Counted from the first letter of the stretch, positions 6,249-15,099 are shown. The stretch is 64,000 bases of DNA from Candidatus Poseidonia sp. (GCA_030829545.1 JAURAI010000008.1:1-64000); one strand, 5' to 3'. Notes: a model not told the origin generated them from the sequence alone. Translations and numbers: made by a program.

Positions 6249-8321
6249 TCACTCGTTGGTGTAGGTTGGACGACGGTTTTCTATCAAAGCAGAGAGCCCT
6301 TCAAGCGCGTCTTTGGTTGAGAAAATCGCATTCAAGCCGTCCAGTTCCAATTGCAGACCAACCGAGAGTGATGTGGATGCAGTTGCGTCAATGAGGTCAC
6401 TGGCCATCTTCAGTCCAATCGGGGCAGTGAACGAGAGGCTCTTGATTTGGCGAGCGACCATTTTCTCTTCGACGTCAAAGCCTTCTGGACAATTGCCTTG
6501 CATCAGCGAGACCATGTTGGCGTCGCTGAAAAAGGAGGTTGCGAATTTGGCAACGGATGATTCCGAGTTCGCCGGATGGCCCGGATATTTGTTTGCGGGT
6601 TTGCCCTGATGAGCCAATTCTTGGATACAAGTTCCAACACCTGCAACATCGACGAGGTGGGTGATAAAACCAAGGTCATGAGCAGTTGATGCGTTCATAA
6701 AATTCCCTGCGAGTACCGCCCATCGTGCTGCTGGAATACCGCAGATGCGAGCAGGTCGCTGGGAGCCACCCAATCCAGGATAGATGCCGATGGATGTTTC
6801 TGGGAAGCGGAATTGGGTCCTGCGCGTACCGATTCGATAATCACATGAAAGGGCCAATTCAAGTCCGCCACCGAGAGCGAGGCCGGTCGTCAGAGCAACG
6901 GTCGTTTTTGATGAGGTTTCCAACATGTTGAGCAACTCGTGGCCCTCAGCTGTAAAGTCGTAGATATCTGGGATTGCATCGGCTCGGATTTTATCGACAA
7001 AGAACTTCACGTCTGCCCCGGCCACAAATGCCTTGCCTGCACCGTCGAGGACAATCGTATGGACGTCGGGGTTTGCATTGGCTGCTGCGACTGCCTTTGT
7101 GAGTTGTTGAACCACCGTGACATTGAGCGCATTCATGGCCTCTGGTCGGTTGATCGTAAGGGTTGCAACGCCCTTTGAAACATCGCTGTCTACGTAGGAG
7201 AAGTCCCATGGTTGATCACCTTGGGCAGTGAAGAGCGTTGGAACTACCCAACCCTCCCCTGCTGTTTCGCTGTAGGCTTGAGCCATGGCGCATGAACGTG
7301 CAACGCCCATCCGATTCATCAACTCAAACGGACCACGAGCCCAACGCAAACCAACCTTAGCGCCTCGGTCAACATCTTCCATGCTGCAAATGCCTTCGTC
7401 AACAATTTGAGCAGCGACGCCAAAGACAACACCCAGCAAGCGTTCACTGACCGTTGCGTATTGCTCTTCGGTGTATTCCGATTCATCTTCAATGACCCAT
7501 TGCTCGTTCGCCGCAACCATCTCGCGCAAATTTTGTGCGCCAACATAGCGTGGTGTCTTCAATTGTTCAGCGAGGTAATCCGTCGAATGCAAGGCAATAG
7601 GAGGTCCTGTGAGATTCATCAAACCGAAGGGGCCCAAACCAATTCGGAAGGCTTTGCAGGCAATCGCGTCAATCTGTGCGGCGTTGGCAACACCTTCTTC
7701 GAGTAGGAGGCAGGCTTCATTCAACCACGGAACGAAAAAGCGGTTCACGACAAAGCCAGGTCGGTCAGCACAAACGATGACCACTTTTCCAAGCATTTTG
7801 CAGTATTGTACGACTTTGTCAACGGTTTCTTGACTCGATGAAACGGCAGGTATCACTTCGACAAGGCGGTTCTTGGCTGGGTGGTAAAAGAAATGCAAAC
7901 CGACAAAGCGGTCCGGACGGCCAGTTGCTTCAGCGAGTGCGTTAACCGAAAGCGAGGAGGTATTGGATGCGAGAATCGTATCCGGCCCACATACGTCGTC
8001 GAGGGTCGTAAAGACGGCCGTTTTGACATCGAAGTCTTCGAACACCGCTTCGATCACCAAGTCCGTATCAACTGCCGTGGATTCAACACCAACAACGCCC
8101 TTGATTCGCCCTTGAATATCATCGACTTGCGCAGGAGAAAAGATGCGACGCTCGACTGCCTCTTTCAAGAAATTGGAAATGATGGATTGGCCACGTTCAA
8201 CCCATTGCGATTCACGGTCGACCATTTGGACATCGAATTCTTCTTGCGCACTTTTCTGAGCTATTCCTGAACCCATGTTCCCCGCACCGACGACGGCTAC
8301 GCGCTGAATTGGTTGTGACAT
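6249..8321 (-). CDS. 3-hydroxyacyl-CoA dehydrogenase / enoyl-CoA hydratase fusion
   Basis: 690-residue bifunctional beta-oxidation enzyme. The N-terminal NAD domain has VAVVGAGNMGSGIAQ and LHFFYHPAKNRLVEVIP, followed by 3HCDH C-terminal helical repeats to about residue 360. A crotonase domain follows (ATLTINRPEAMNAL, AFVAGADV oxyanion loop). It has the two catalytic glutamates expected in GGGLELALS and FPETSIGIYPGLGG. The order dehydrogenase-then-hydratase is that of archaeal fusions and the reverse of bacterial FadB. It hydrates enoyl-CoA and oxidises the product to 3-ketoacyl-CoA. Start ATG 8321 gives the proper Rossmann N-terminus; ATG 8348 would add nine residues. Likely part of fatty-acid or amino-acid catabolism in the cytoplasm. 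Confidence 0.94.
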   Translation of the reverse strand: MSQPIQRVAVVGAGNMGSGIAQKSAQEEFDVQMVDRESQWVERGQSIISNFLKEAVERRIFSPAQVDDIQGRIKGVVGVESTAVDTDLVIEAVFEDFDVKTAVFTTLDDVCGPDTILASNTSSLSVNALAEATGRPDRFVGLHFFYHPAKNRLVEVIPAVSSSQETVDKVVQYCKMLGKVVIVCADRPGFVVNRFFVPWLNEACLLLEEGVANAAQIDAIACKAFRIGLGPFGLMNLTGPPIALHSTDYLAEQLKTPRYVGAQNLREMVAANEQWVIEDESEYTEEQYATVSERLLGVVFGVAAQIVDEGICSMEDVDRGAKVGLRWARGPFELMNRMGVARSCAMAQAYSETAGEGWVVPTLFTAQGDQPWDFSYVDSDVSKGVATLTINRPEAMNALNVTVVQQLTKAVAAANANPDVHTIVLDGAGKAFVAGADVKFFVDKIRADAIPDIYDFTAEGHELLNMLETSSKTTVALTTGLALGGGLELALSCDYRIGTRRTQFRFPETSIGIYPGLGGSQRPARICGIPAARWAVLAGNFMNASTAHDLGFITHLVDVAGVGTCIQELAHQGKPANKYPGHPANSESSVAKFATSFFSDANMVSLMQGNCPEGFDVEEKMVARQIKSLSFTAPIGLKMASDLIDATASTSLSVGLQLELDGLNAIFSTKDALEGLSALIENRRPTYTNE

Positions 8322-8363
8322 GAACCGTGCGAGATAAAACACGCTCATGAAGCATACGGATGG

Positions 8364-9548
8364 TCAGGATGAGCAAAACGTGGTCCACGCTTCATCCATA
8401 TCTTTGTGAAAACGAGCAGGTGATAGGAATTCTACATGAGCCATCAACGCTGGGTCTGCGCTACGAGGACTGCGTTGACGTTGCGTCCATGTGGTATGCA
8501 CTGCTTCAATCGCCGCCATCCAAGCCTGTTCGTCTTCCGCAGGCAAGCCTTGGCCTTCGATGAGCAACTCTTCGTGAGCGGGTCGTAATGATGCCAGCAC
8601 AGGCTGACCTGCCGCCATTGATTCTACGGGAGGGTATCCAAAACCTTCCGCTGCAGAAGGGAACAGCAATGCTTCGGTGTGCCACCGATAGAGATTGAGG
8701 GTCTGGTCATCGATTCCACTGCCAACATGGGTCCACTGGACATTGTTCTGCTCGGCGTAGGCAGCGGCTGACTGACCCGAATACGGGCATGTGTCTCCAC
8801 CAATGTGGTGGATGTGAACGGAGGATTTGAGGGCGTCGTCAAGGCGTGATAGAACATCGATGAGGTAGGCCAAACGCTTGCGAGGGTCGTGGCTGCCTAC
8901 CACCAGAAAGTGGCACTGTTCGGTTGTGAGAGCTGCGGGTTTTGCAGGGAGCTTCTCGGGAGGAGTGTACTTGCTTGCATCCAAGCCGTAGGGAATGCGG
9001 AACAATGGTTTTGAGGGAAAATGCTCACGGCAAAGCGCTTCGGTTGCCTTGGTATTGCAAATGATTCCATCAGCTCGGTGCAATCCTTTCATGAGGCGCT
9101 TCAAATCACTCTTTCTGATAGGCGATGGTCGCTGCTCTCCGACTTCAATCGTCTGACCGGAGAGTTCGAGTTGTTGCGGAAGGAGATGGAAAAAATCGTG
9201 CACGTATATCACGACAGGTACTGGACACCGGCGAGGTATCAGATGAGCCTGTTCTTGGTCGCTGACTTGGACGAGATGAAGCCGCCCCTCAGCATGGAGG
9301 GATTTGATCCGTTGCTTGACGGTTCGGGGATGAATGAACCAGCGTTTCAACAACCGTTTGAAAGCAGATGGCTTCGTTCCTAAATCGTATTCTGCTACCT
9401 CAGCGAGCGACCATGACGGCATGGAGCCCGATTCAAGAGAAGTCCGGAGGTCGTGAAAGGCTCCTCCCAAACCCGAATAAGGTGAGAGCACGCCGCCCCG
9501 TACCAGCAACAATTGCTGTCGCTTTGTTGCAGGCTCATCCCGACCCAT
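8364..9548 (-). CDS. GT4 family glycosyltransferase
   Basis: 394-residue GT-B enzyme. It opens with LLLVRGGVLSPYSGLGGAFHDL, much like the GT4 protein at 3.5 kb, so the two may be distant paralogues. The donor-binding half shows FLVVGSHDPRKRL and the E-x7-E motif in AEGFGYPPVESMAAG. ATG 9548 is chosen because the upstream part of the ORF runs through a palindrome in the intergenic region and has no family similarity. Substrate unknown. It shares a divergent promoter region with an HxlR-type regulator. Confidence 0.87.
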   Translation of the reverse strand: MGRDEPATKRQQLLLVRGGVLSPYSGLGGAFHDLRTSLESGSMPSWSLAEVAEYDLGTKPSAFKRLLKRWFIHPRTVKQRIKSLHAEGRLHLVQVSDQEQAHLIPRRCPVPVVIYVHDFFHLLPQQLELSGQTIEVGEQRPSPIRKSDLKRLMKGLHRADGIICNTKATEALCREHFPSKPLFRIPYGLDASKYTPPEKLPAKPAALTTEQCHFLVVGSHDPRKRLAYLIDVLSRLDDALKSSVHIHHIGGDTCPYSGQSAAAYAEQNNVQWTHVGSGIDDQTLNLYRWHTEALLFPSAAEGFGYPPVESMAAGQPVLASLRPAHEELLIEGQGLPAEDEQAWMAAIEAVHTTWTQRQRSPRSADPALMAHVEFLSPARFHKDMDEAWTTFCSS

Positions 9549-9557
9549 GGTGAATGG

Positions 9558-9573
9558 AGAGGGCTCGCCCTCT
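9558..9573. promoter_or_regulatory. Near-perfect palindrome in divergent promoter
   Basis: AGAGGGC-TC-GCCCTCT: a 7-bp inverted repeat with a 2-bp centre, immediately upstream of the glycosyltransferase start at 9548 and in the shared region with the divergent HxlR gene. The tiny centre suits a dimeric regulator's DNA site better than an RNA hairpin. Operator function is inferred. Confidence 0.45.
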
Positions 9574-9652
9574 TGAATCATCCAGTCATTTGAATGAATC
9601 ATCAAGCATTGACAGGACAGGAATGCTTGGAGGTGTAGAAAAGAAATCAAGT

Positions 9653-9673
9653 AGGGTGGCCATCACCCACCCT
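9653..9673. promoter_or_regulatory. Inverted repeat before HxlR gene
   Basis: AGGGTGG (9653-9659) and CCACCCT (9667-9673) form a perfect 7-bp inverted repeat with a 7-nt centre, ending 10 nt before ATG 9684. It could be an autoregulatory operator for the HxlR-family protein or a hairpin over the translation start. No Shine-Dalgarno is visible at this start. Confidence 0.42.
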
Positions 9674-9683
9674 TTGAGCGTCC

Positions 9684-10139
9684 ATGCCACAACCACCAAT
9701 GACCATACCAGCCGATGATTATCAGTCGCTTCAGGAAGGCATTGGAGAAACGCTCAACCACGGTAAAGCAATTCGTACCGCTCTCGCCAAGCACTCTGGC
9801 AAAGGGCCTTACACGGCAGAATGGGAAGTTGAAGCCGCTGTCGAAGCACTCCATGTCTTCGCATCGCGGTGGACCATCGAGATTCTTGCTACCTTGTACA
9901 TCACAGGCCCGCGACGATTCAATGAGATTAAGAACATGCTCTCGGGTATTTCAAGCCGCACGCTCTCCGACAAGTTACGCTTCCTTGCAGAGGAAGGGCT
10001 GGTTCGTCGAGTCGTCACCGACGGCCCGCCCGTCAAGGTAAGTTACGAACTCAATCAACACGGAATGACCTGCGGGCGTCTGCTTTCACCGTTGGTGGCC
10101 CATCTCAAAATGGAACACGGGTCAGTGACCTCTGCTTGA
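9684..10139 (+). CDS. HxlR-family winged-helix regulator
   Basis: 151 residues. The core reads RWTIEILATLYITGPRRFNEI, then SSRTLSDKLRFLAEEGLVRR and VSYELNQHGM. This is the HxlR/YodB winged-helix pattern (W-x-x-x-I/L-x-x-L, R-F-x-E-I, S-x-x-x-L-x-x-x-L). These are dimeric DNA-binding proteins, often responsive to redox or reactive compounds. The 45-residue N-terminal extension is unusual for the family. Two inverted repeats lie in its upstream region. Whether it controls the divergent glycosyltransferase, itself, or both is not shown. Confidence 0.88.
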   Translation: MPQPPMTIPADDYQSLQEGIGETLNHGKAIRTALAKHSGKGPYTAEWEVEAAVEALHVFASRWTIEILATLYITGPRRFNEIKNMLSGISSRTLSDKLRFLAEEGLVRRVVTDGPPVKVSYELNQHGMTCGRLLSPLVAHLKMEHGSVTSA

Positions 10140-10204
10140 TTCACGACTTGCCCTTCGTTTCGCATTGCATCGTGGTGCCCTTCGCCCACGCAACAAGCCG
10201 ATGG

Positions 10205-10210
10205 TTTAAG
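10205..10210 (+). promoter_or_regulatory. Putative TATA box of membrane wHTH gene
   Basis: TTTAAG about 28 nt before ATG 10236, fitting a leaderless transcript. A GGAGGAG sequence lies 20 nt upstream of the ATG, too far to act as a ribosome-binding site. Confidence 0.35.
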
Positions 10211-10235
10211 GGAGGAGAAGAAGAACCCACGAGGT

Positions 10236-10916
10236 ATGCCTCTTCTTGCCCAGTGGACCCGTCAACGGCCTTGGCTGACAGCAGGTATGGCCAGTGCAGC
10301 AACCGGCGTGGTTGGGCTCGCTGGAGGATTTGTTGCTGCTGCAGGCGCCGTTGGAGCCATGGCTTTTGGCGGCATATCGACACGCGCAACTCACCATGAA
10401 CATCCGCTTCGGCGTCGCATCCTCTCAACTCTCGATGCTCACCCTGGTCTTTGCTACAGAGAATTGCAAACGATCATGAATGCGGCCAACGGTACCTTGC
10501 GCCATCACCTCGACGTTCTGCAATCAAGAAAGGCCGTCACGATGATGCCCGTCAACGGACGAACCTGCTATTTTGCTGGTGGCCCGAGTCAGGTCGAAGT
10601 CTTGCGAAGCACCATCGTCGGTGAACAACGCATGGCTCAACAATTGCCCATTGGACTCTCCCTGGTTCAGCGGCTCATCCTCGAAAACATAGAGCGGGAT
10701 GGTGTGCCGAGGTCACAGGCTGAACTTGCACGCCGATTGGGTCGGACGAGGGCGACCGTTCACAGCGCTGTGAAGGTACTGCTACGCCGCGGTATCCTGC
10801 GTGATGACCGCATCGAACTCATGCCCCATATCGACATGAACATGTGCCGGAGTGTATCCCCTATCGTCAATTATGACTATGTGGATGACCGGCAAAGAAT
10901 TGACGCCACAGAATAA
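10236..10916 (+). CDS. Membrane-anchored tandem winged-helix protein
   Basis: 226 residues. Residues 15-47 form a long Gly/Ala-rich hydrophobic stretch (VVGLAGGFVAAAGAVGAM), likely one membrane segment. Two winged-helix domains follow. The first, at about 55-110, reads LRRRILSTLDAHPGLCYREL and GTLRHHLDVL (ArsR-like). The second, at about 140-200, reads AELARRLGRTRATVHSAVKVLLRRG. The architecture suggests a DNA-binding regulator tethered at the inner face of the membrane. It is immediately followed by another two-wHTH protein on the same strand, so the two may work together. Target genes are unknown. Confidence 0.72.
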   Translation: MPLLAQWTRQRPWLTAGMASAATGVVGLAGGFVAAAGAVGAMAFGGISTRATHHEHPLRRRILSTLDAHPGLCYRELQTIMNAANGTLRHHLDVLQSRKAVTMMPVNGRTCYFAGGPSQVEVLRSTIVGEQRMAQQLPIGLSLVQRLILENIERDGVPRSQAELARRLGRTRATVHSAVKVLLRRGILRDDRIELMPHIDMNMCRSVSPIVNYDYVDDRQRIDATE

Positions 10917-10990
10917 ACGATTGTGAAATCTATCGCTTGAACGGCAAATATTGCATAGACTTCAAAGGCTCTCGCCACCGCCTTGCGTCC

Positions 10991-12118
10991 ATGTTCTCCG
11001 TACGTTTGGTGGAACAACCACTGCCTTCTGTTGACCGTGACATAGATTCTCTGGTTGAATGGATGACGGAGACCTTGTGCCTCGTGCGTAAGCGAGGCGA
11101 TACGATGGCCGACGGTGGGCGAGCGGGCCCCGTGCACCGATTGCTTCGTGATCATCTCTTTGGTCAACCGGAGCGCGCCTGGGACGCCCAAATGTTGGCC
11201 GATGAATTGGCCCTCATGCCCGCATCGCTCAATCACCACTTAACGCGCCTGGTCGAAGCGGGCCTGATCGGCTATACCAACGAAGGTAAAGGATGGAGGA
11301 GATACTACCTTCGTGGAGGCTCTGTACCGAATGCAGTTGCTTTTTTCCAACAGCACTGCTTGATGGTCCTCCAGCAACGTATGAAGCACCTCGAAAGTGA
11401 TTGGTCGCGCCAAGGTCTTCCTTTACCCGTAGAATTGCCCCAAGACGATTCTGCCCCGTTCATGCTTGGCCTGGTAGATCACCGCCCTGTTCCGAGTGAA
11501 TCTACGGGCAACGCTCGTTCCCACTGGATGAATGATTTCGGACTCCTTGGTGAACGTCCGGGTCAGGAGATCGCATCCGACTCGATTTCAGTTCAACTGT
11601 TCAATACCTTGCTTGAACGAGATGCTCCTCTTTCACTGGATGAGGCTGTTGAGATTCACGGTGGACAAAAAGCCCGAATTGGGCGGATATTGGAACGCTT
11701 TAGGGTATCGGGAATGGTTGAGCGGGTTGCACGAACCGACCGCTTGCAAAGCGCCCTATGGACGGCCATGACAACACAACACCAGCGGCGTGGTGAAGAT
11801 TGGATGTTGAAGAAAGGAGGCTTTCAACGACTGCTCAATGAAGAGCAGCAAAGGATGTTGCTCAAAGCGCTCGCCAAAGGAACGTTGACCATCGAAGATG
11901 TCGGGCAGCAGCTCGAGGCAACCGATGCGCGCGAACAAATGCTCCTGCTCAATCTCCTCGGAGGGCGCTTGCCAATGGGGTACCGTATGTCGGGTCAAAC
12001 ACTTGCTTCTGTCCAACGATCGGTACAAGATCGTCTTGAACGTGTTCTTCGTAGAATGGTCCGCGTCGCTGACCTGCTCGCAGCGGCAACCAATGACGAT
12101 GCTGTTGACGAAGCATAA
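10991..12118 (+). CDS. Tandem winged-helix transcriptional regulator
   Basis: About 375 residues from ATG 10991; the ORF track opens at TTG 10937. One winged-helix domain is clear near residues 45-100 (MLADELALMPASLNHHLTRL, then EAGLIGYTNEGKGWRRYYL), typical of ArsR/PadR-like helix-turn-helix with wing. A second helix-turn-helix-like unit lies near 195-250 (APLSLDEAVEIHGGQKARIG, then GMVERV). The remaining C-terminal third is helical. No membrane segment or ligand domain is recognisable. It follows the membrane-anchored wHTH gene by 74 nt on the same strand and precedes the dihydrouridine synthase by 15 nt, so it may be co-transcribed with either. Confidence 0.72.
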   Translation: MFSVRLVEQPLPSVDRDIDSLVEWMTETLCLVRKRGDTMADGGRAGPVHRLLRDHLFGQPERAWDAQMLADELALMPASLNHHLTRLVEAGLIGYTNEGKGWRRYYLRGGSVPNAVAFFQQHCLMVLQQRMKHLESDWSRQGLPLPVELPQDDSAPFMLGLVDHRPVPSESTGNARSHWMNDFGLLGERPGQEIASDSISVQLFNTLLERDAPLSLDEAVEIHGGQKARIGRILERFRVSGMVERVARTDRLQSALWTAMTTQHQRRGEDWMLKKGGFQRLLNEEQQRMLLKALAKGTLTIEDVGQQLEATDAREQMLLLNLLGGRLPMGYRMSGQTLASVQRSVQDRLERVLRRMVRVADLLAAATNDDAVDEA

Positions 12119-12133
12119 CGCAGAGGCATCGCC

Positions 12134-13159
12134 ATGAGTCAGTTCATCGCTCCAAAAATGGGTCCTTGGGAAGGCGAGGCCAGACCCCTTTTTCTCGCTC
12201 CGATGTCAGGAGTATCTGACCTTCCTTTTCGTCTTCTCTCAAAGGAATGTGGAGCAGATGTTACCATCACTGAATTCACCAATTCGACCGCATTGACTCG
12301 GGAAGCTGCCACCTCTTGGCGGCGCATGGAAACCCATGCGAGTGAAGTCCCCTTCATTCCACAAATCTTTGGAGGCGACCCAGGAGACATGGCTACTGCA
12401 GCAGAAATGCTCGCTCCGACTGCGGATATCATCGACCTTAATTTTGGATGTCCTGCGCCCAAAGTCACCAACATCTGTGCTGGGGCAGCGTTGATGGGTG
12501 AGCCCGAACGCCTTGTTTCCATGGTTGAAGGCATCGTTGAACGAGTTGATGTCCCCGTAACGGCAAAAATGAGATTGGGTACGGGTTCGGGTACGAACAA
12601 TGCAACAGACATTTGTCAGCGCCTCGAAAAAGTTGGAGCGCAGCGTCTGTGCATCCACGGACGAACTCTGCGCCAACGATATTCAGGAATTGCCGACTGG
12701 AGCAGCATCAAGGAGGCCGTTGAAGCGGTCAACGTCCCAGTCATTGCCAATGGAGATGTTGTCGACGCATCTTCAGCGGCAGCTTGCCTCGAGCATACCA
12801 ATGCATCGGGATTGATGATCGGACGTGGAGCCATCGGGCGACCGTCGGTATTTGCCGAAATCAAATTGGGCCTCGGGTGGATGAAGGAAGAGGATGTGCC
12901 TTGGATTCATGCCCACGAGGATTGGTCAGCGCTGTCTGAAGTCGGTCAGGCCTTTGCCTCCCGTAAATGGTGTTGGGACCGTTATATCGAATTGTCAGAA
13001 TCCACGATTGGGATTCAACCTCGGTGGATGCAACGACATGCCATTGCCTTCACCAAGGGCTTGCCAAATGCAAAGAAAGTACGCAGCCTCATGCATGATG
13101 AAGATACGGTCAAAGGCATGGCTGATGCTATCAGCCATTTTCTAGCAAGCAAGGCTTGA
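12134..13159 (+). CDS. dus: tRNA-dihydrouridine synthase
   Basis: 341-residue FMN-dependent TIM-barrel enzyme reducing uridines to dihydrouridine in tRNA. LFLAPMSGVSDLPFRLL is the Dus N-terminal signature. DLNFGCPAPKVTN with ICAGAALMGEP contains the catalytic cysteine region (C-A-G-A-A-L in place of the common G-x-G-A-x-L). VTAKMRLG and LCIHGRTLRQRYSG carry the usual FMN and tRNA contacts, and GLMIGRGAIGRP matches the phosphate-binding loop. A GAGG motif precedes the ATG. Length is normal. It is convergent with rps2, with a 2-nt gap. Confidence 0.94.
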   Translation: MSQFIAPKMGPWEGEARPLFLAPMSGVSDLPFRLLSKECGADVTITEFTNSTALTREAATSWRRMETHASEVPFIPQIFGGDPGDMATAAEMLAPTADIIDLNFGCPAPKVTNICAGAALMGEPERLVSMVEGIVERVDVPVTAKMRLGTGSGTNNATDICQRLEKVGAQRLCIHGRTLRQRYSGIADWSSIKEAVEAVNVPVIANGDVVDASSAAACLEHTNASGLMIGRGAIGRPSVFAEIKLGLGWMKEEDVPWIHAHEDWSALSEVGQAFASRKWCWDRYIELSESTIGIQPRWMQRHAIAFTKGLPNAKKVRSLMHDEDTVKGMADAISHFLASKA

Positions 13160-13161
13160 CT

Positions 13162-13770
13162 TCAGAAAGTGGATTCCCACTCAGCAAGGTCATTTGCTTC
13201 GGCCCATGCTTCATCGGTTGTTTCTCCACGAACCTTGAGCACTTCACGAGCGAGAAGCCAGTAAATGAGAGCAAGTGAGCGTCGTCCCTTGTTGTTGGCA
13301 GGAAGAGCGACATCGACGTTGCGCAGGTGGTTGTTAGCGTCGACAATACCGACGATGGGAAGACCCGTAGCAACTGCTTCACGGAGTGCTTGTTGGTCGT
13401 TGGCAGGGTCGGTCACGAACAAGACATCAGGTTCGATGTAGGAACGAAGAGCGGGGTTGGTCAGCGAACCAGGAATAAAACGGCCGACTGCGGAGTGAGC
13501 ACCAACGGCCTCAGCAAAGAGACGGGCGGGGCGTTGTCCGTATTGTCGGGCGCTTACCACCATAATGGAAGGTGCGTCAAAGGTGTTGAGAAGAGCAGCA
13601 ATGGAGCGGATACGCGCATCTGTGGTAGGAATATCCAGCAAGTAGAGACCATCTTCTCGGACACGTTCAATGAAGCGACCCATATCGGCACTCTTCTGTT
13701 GAGTACCGATGTTCACGGCGTTCTCCTCATATGTTTCAGCGGAAACGAGTAAACTGGTTTCTTCGGACAT
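13162..13770 (-). CDS. rps2: Small ribosomal subunit protein uS2
   Basis: 202 residues. It shows the uS2 pattern: NIGTQQKSADMGRFIERVRE, DGLYLLDIPTTDARI, GQRPARLFAEAVGA, GRFIPGSLTNP, EPDVLFVTDPANDQQALREA and GIVDANNHLRNVDVALPANN. uS2 binds the small-subunit head near the mRNA exit and helps recruit initiation factors. ATG 13770 is chosen over 13794 because the family begins there and a TATA-like box lies about 38 nt upstream. It is isolated from other ribosomal protein genes in this window. Confidence 0.96.
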   Translation of the reverse strand: MSEETSLLVSAETYEENAVNIGTQQKSADMGRFIERVREDGLYLLDIPTTDARIRSIAALLNTFDAPSIMVVSARQYGQRPARLFAEAVGAHSAVGRFIPGSLTNPALRSYIEPDVLFVTDPANDQQALREAVATGLPIVGIVDANNHLRNVDVALPANNKGRRSLALIYWLLAREVLKVRGETTDEAWAEANDLAEWESTF

Positions 13771-13804
13771 TGTTAACCACAGCAAGCCGCCCACAGACCC
13801 CCTG

Positions 13805-13811
13805 TATTAAA
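13805..13811 (-). promoter_or_regulatory. rps2: Putative TATA box of rps2
   Basis: TTTAATA on the minus strand, centred about 38 nt before the rps2 ATG. That would give a leader of roughly 10-15 nt. It lies in the 133-nt divergent region shared with the Cas4-like gene. Confidence 0.42.
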
Positions 13812-13903
13812 CCGCTTCGTCCTTCCAAGCCCTATGAACTTGGTGAGATTTCAAAAAATCATGGAGGGAAAAGGTATCAAAAAGAGAGGGCTGTGCCATA
13901 CAT

Positions 13904-15097
13904 GTGTCGGAGCAGAACGCCATCAGCACATCGGGCTCTGAACCGACCCATCCTGAAGCCGTCGCCCGCGACAATGGTTTTTGGGTCGACAAAAACGACG
14001 ATTGTTTGCCCGTGAGTGCCAGTGACCTTGAGCGTTTTACGTACTGCCCGATGTCTTGGTACCTCTCTGCGACGGGCCATTCAGGCCAAAGTGAAAGCAT
14101 CAAGGCTGGCATCCAACGTCACAAGGCCATCCACGAAGGCATAAGCAATTTTGAGAAGTCTCGGCTGCTTACCATGAGAAACCTGACCATTTGGAAATGG
14201 TGGTTTGCTGTCGTGGTTGTTTTGTTGGTGGACACCTTGGCATTCATGAACATCAACGATGCTAATTTTGACACGCAAGAGTTCTCCAAATTATTGGCCC
14301 TGTGGGCCATTTCGTGCCTGTTGATTGCCATTGCTGCAATTTTGTTACCTTGGCGGAAATTCCTGAAGATCTCCAATCCGATGAAGGAACGCCATTTTGA
14401 ACAAGAAAGCGGTGCAGTCCAACCTTTTTTTGAGCCAAAGGGATTCAAAGGCGGCTGGTTTCTCGGAGGGCGCTTGGAAGTAGCCTTCCTCATTGCGGCC
14501 ATCGCCATCGCCTTGCATGCCATTGCCTTGCAATTTGCCAGCAACCGTGAGCAAGCAGCCTACGTATTTGCCGTCACCACCATCGGATGGACCCTGTTGA
14601 CTTCCTTCCGATTGCAGCGAGCGTTGGTCAGCAACAATAAAGCCCAATTATTGGCCATTGAAAACGATATCAAATCGGGAACTTCGGTCGCTTATTCCGA
14701 CGACGATAGCACCACTGGTTTGTTGAAGAACAAACTCAACGGTCTTCGGGGGCGACCTGACCAAATCGTGATCATCGATGGAGAATTCATTCCGGTAGAA
14801 CAGAAGACCGGAAAGGTCCCTCACAAGCCGCATGAGTCGCACGTTCTGCAAATTCTCGCCTATGCATCCTTGGTTGAAGCAACGACCGGAGCCTCGCCTC
14901 CATATGCTCTTCTTCGTTACGGTCCTGAGCAATTGCATTCCATTTCTTGGGACGATGAAGCGAAATTGAAATTAGACCAAGCCATCAAAACCGTTCAGAA
15001 AACCATGGCCGAAGGCGGTGCTGCTCGCAACCATAGCAGAGAAGGAAAGTGCAGAAGTTGTTCCCGCCGCTATGCTTGCCCTGACTCGCTGGTTTGA
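13904..15097 (+). CDS. Membrane-embedded Cas4/Dna2-like Fe-S nuclease
   Basis: 397 residues with a split PD-(D/E)xK nuclease of the Cas4/Dna2/RecB type. C48 in RFTYCPMSWYL and the C-terminal C383, C386 and C392 (CRSCSRRYAC) form the expected four-cysteine 4Fe-4S site. D286 in LRGRPDQIVI and E299-Q-K301 in VEQKTGK are the catalytic motifs. Between the first cysteine and the nuclease core lie four hydrophobic segments (about 90-114, 131-150, 192-211, 219-235), which ordinary Cas4 lacks. Start is GTG, with no ribosome-binding site. No cas1, cas2 or CRISPR array is near, so a CRISPR role is not supported. It probably processes DNA ends at the membrane or belongs to an uncharacterised family. Confidence 0.8.
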   Translation: MSEQNAISTSGSEPTHPEAVARDNGFWVDKNDDCLPVSASDLERFTYCPMSWYLSATGHSGQSESIKAGIQRHKAIHEGISNFEKSRLLTMRNLTIWKWWFAVVVVLLVDTLAFMNINDANFDTQEFSKLLALWAISCLLIAIAAILLPWRKFLKISNPMKERHFEQESGAVQPFFEPKGFKGGWFLGGRLEVAFLIAAIAIALHAIALQFASNREQAAYVFAVTTIGWTLLTSFRLQRALVSNNKAQLLAIENDIKSGTSVAYSDDDSTTGLLKNKLNGLRGRPDQIVIIDGEFIPVEQKTGKVPHKPHESHVLQILAYASLVEATTGASPPYALLRYGPEQLHSISWDDEAKLKLDQAIKTVQKTMAEGGAARNHSREGKCRSCSRRYACPDSLV

Positions 15098-15099
15098 AA

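Noticed and set aside
13904-15097. CRISPR-associated Cas4
   Set aside because: The nuclease motifs fit Cas4, but no repeats, cas1 or cas2 are present and the protein has four membrane helices; a CRISPR role is not supported.
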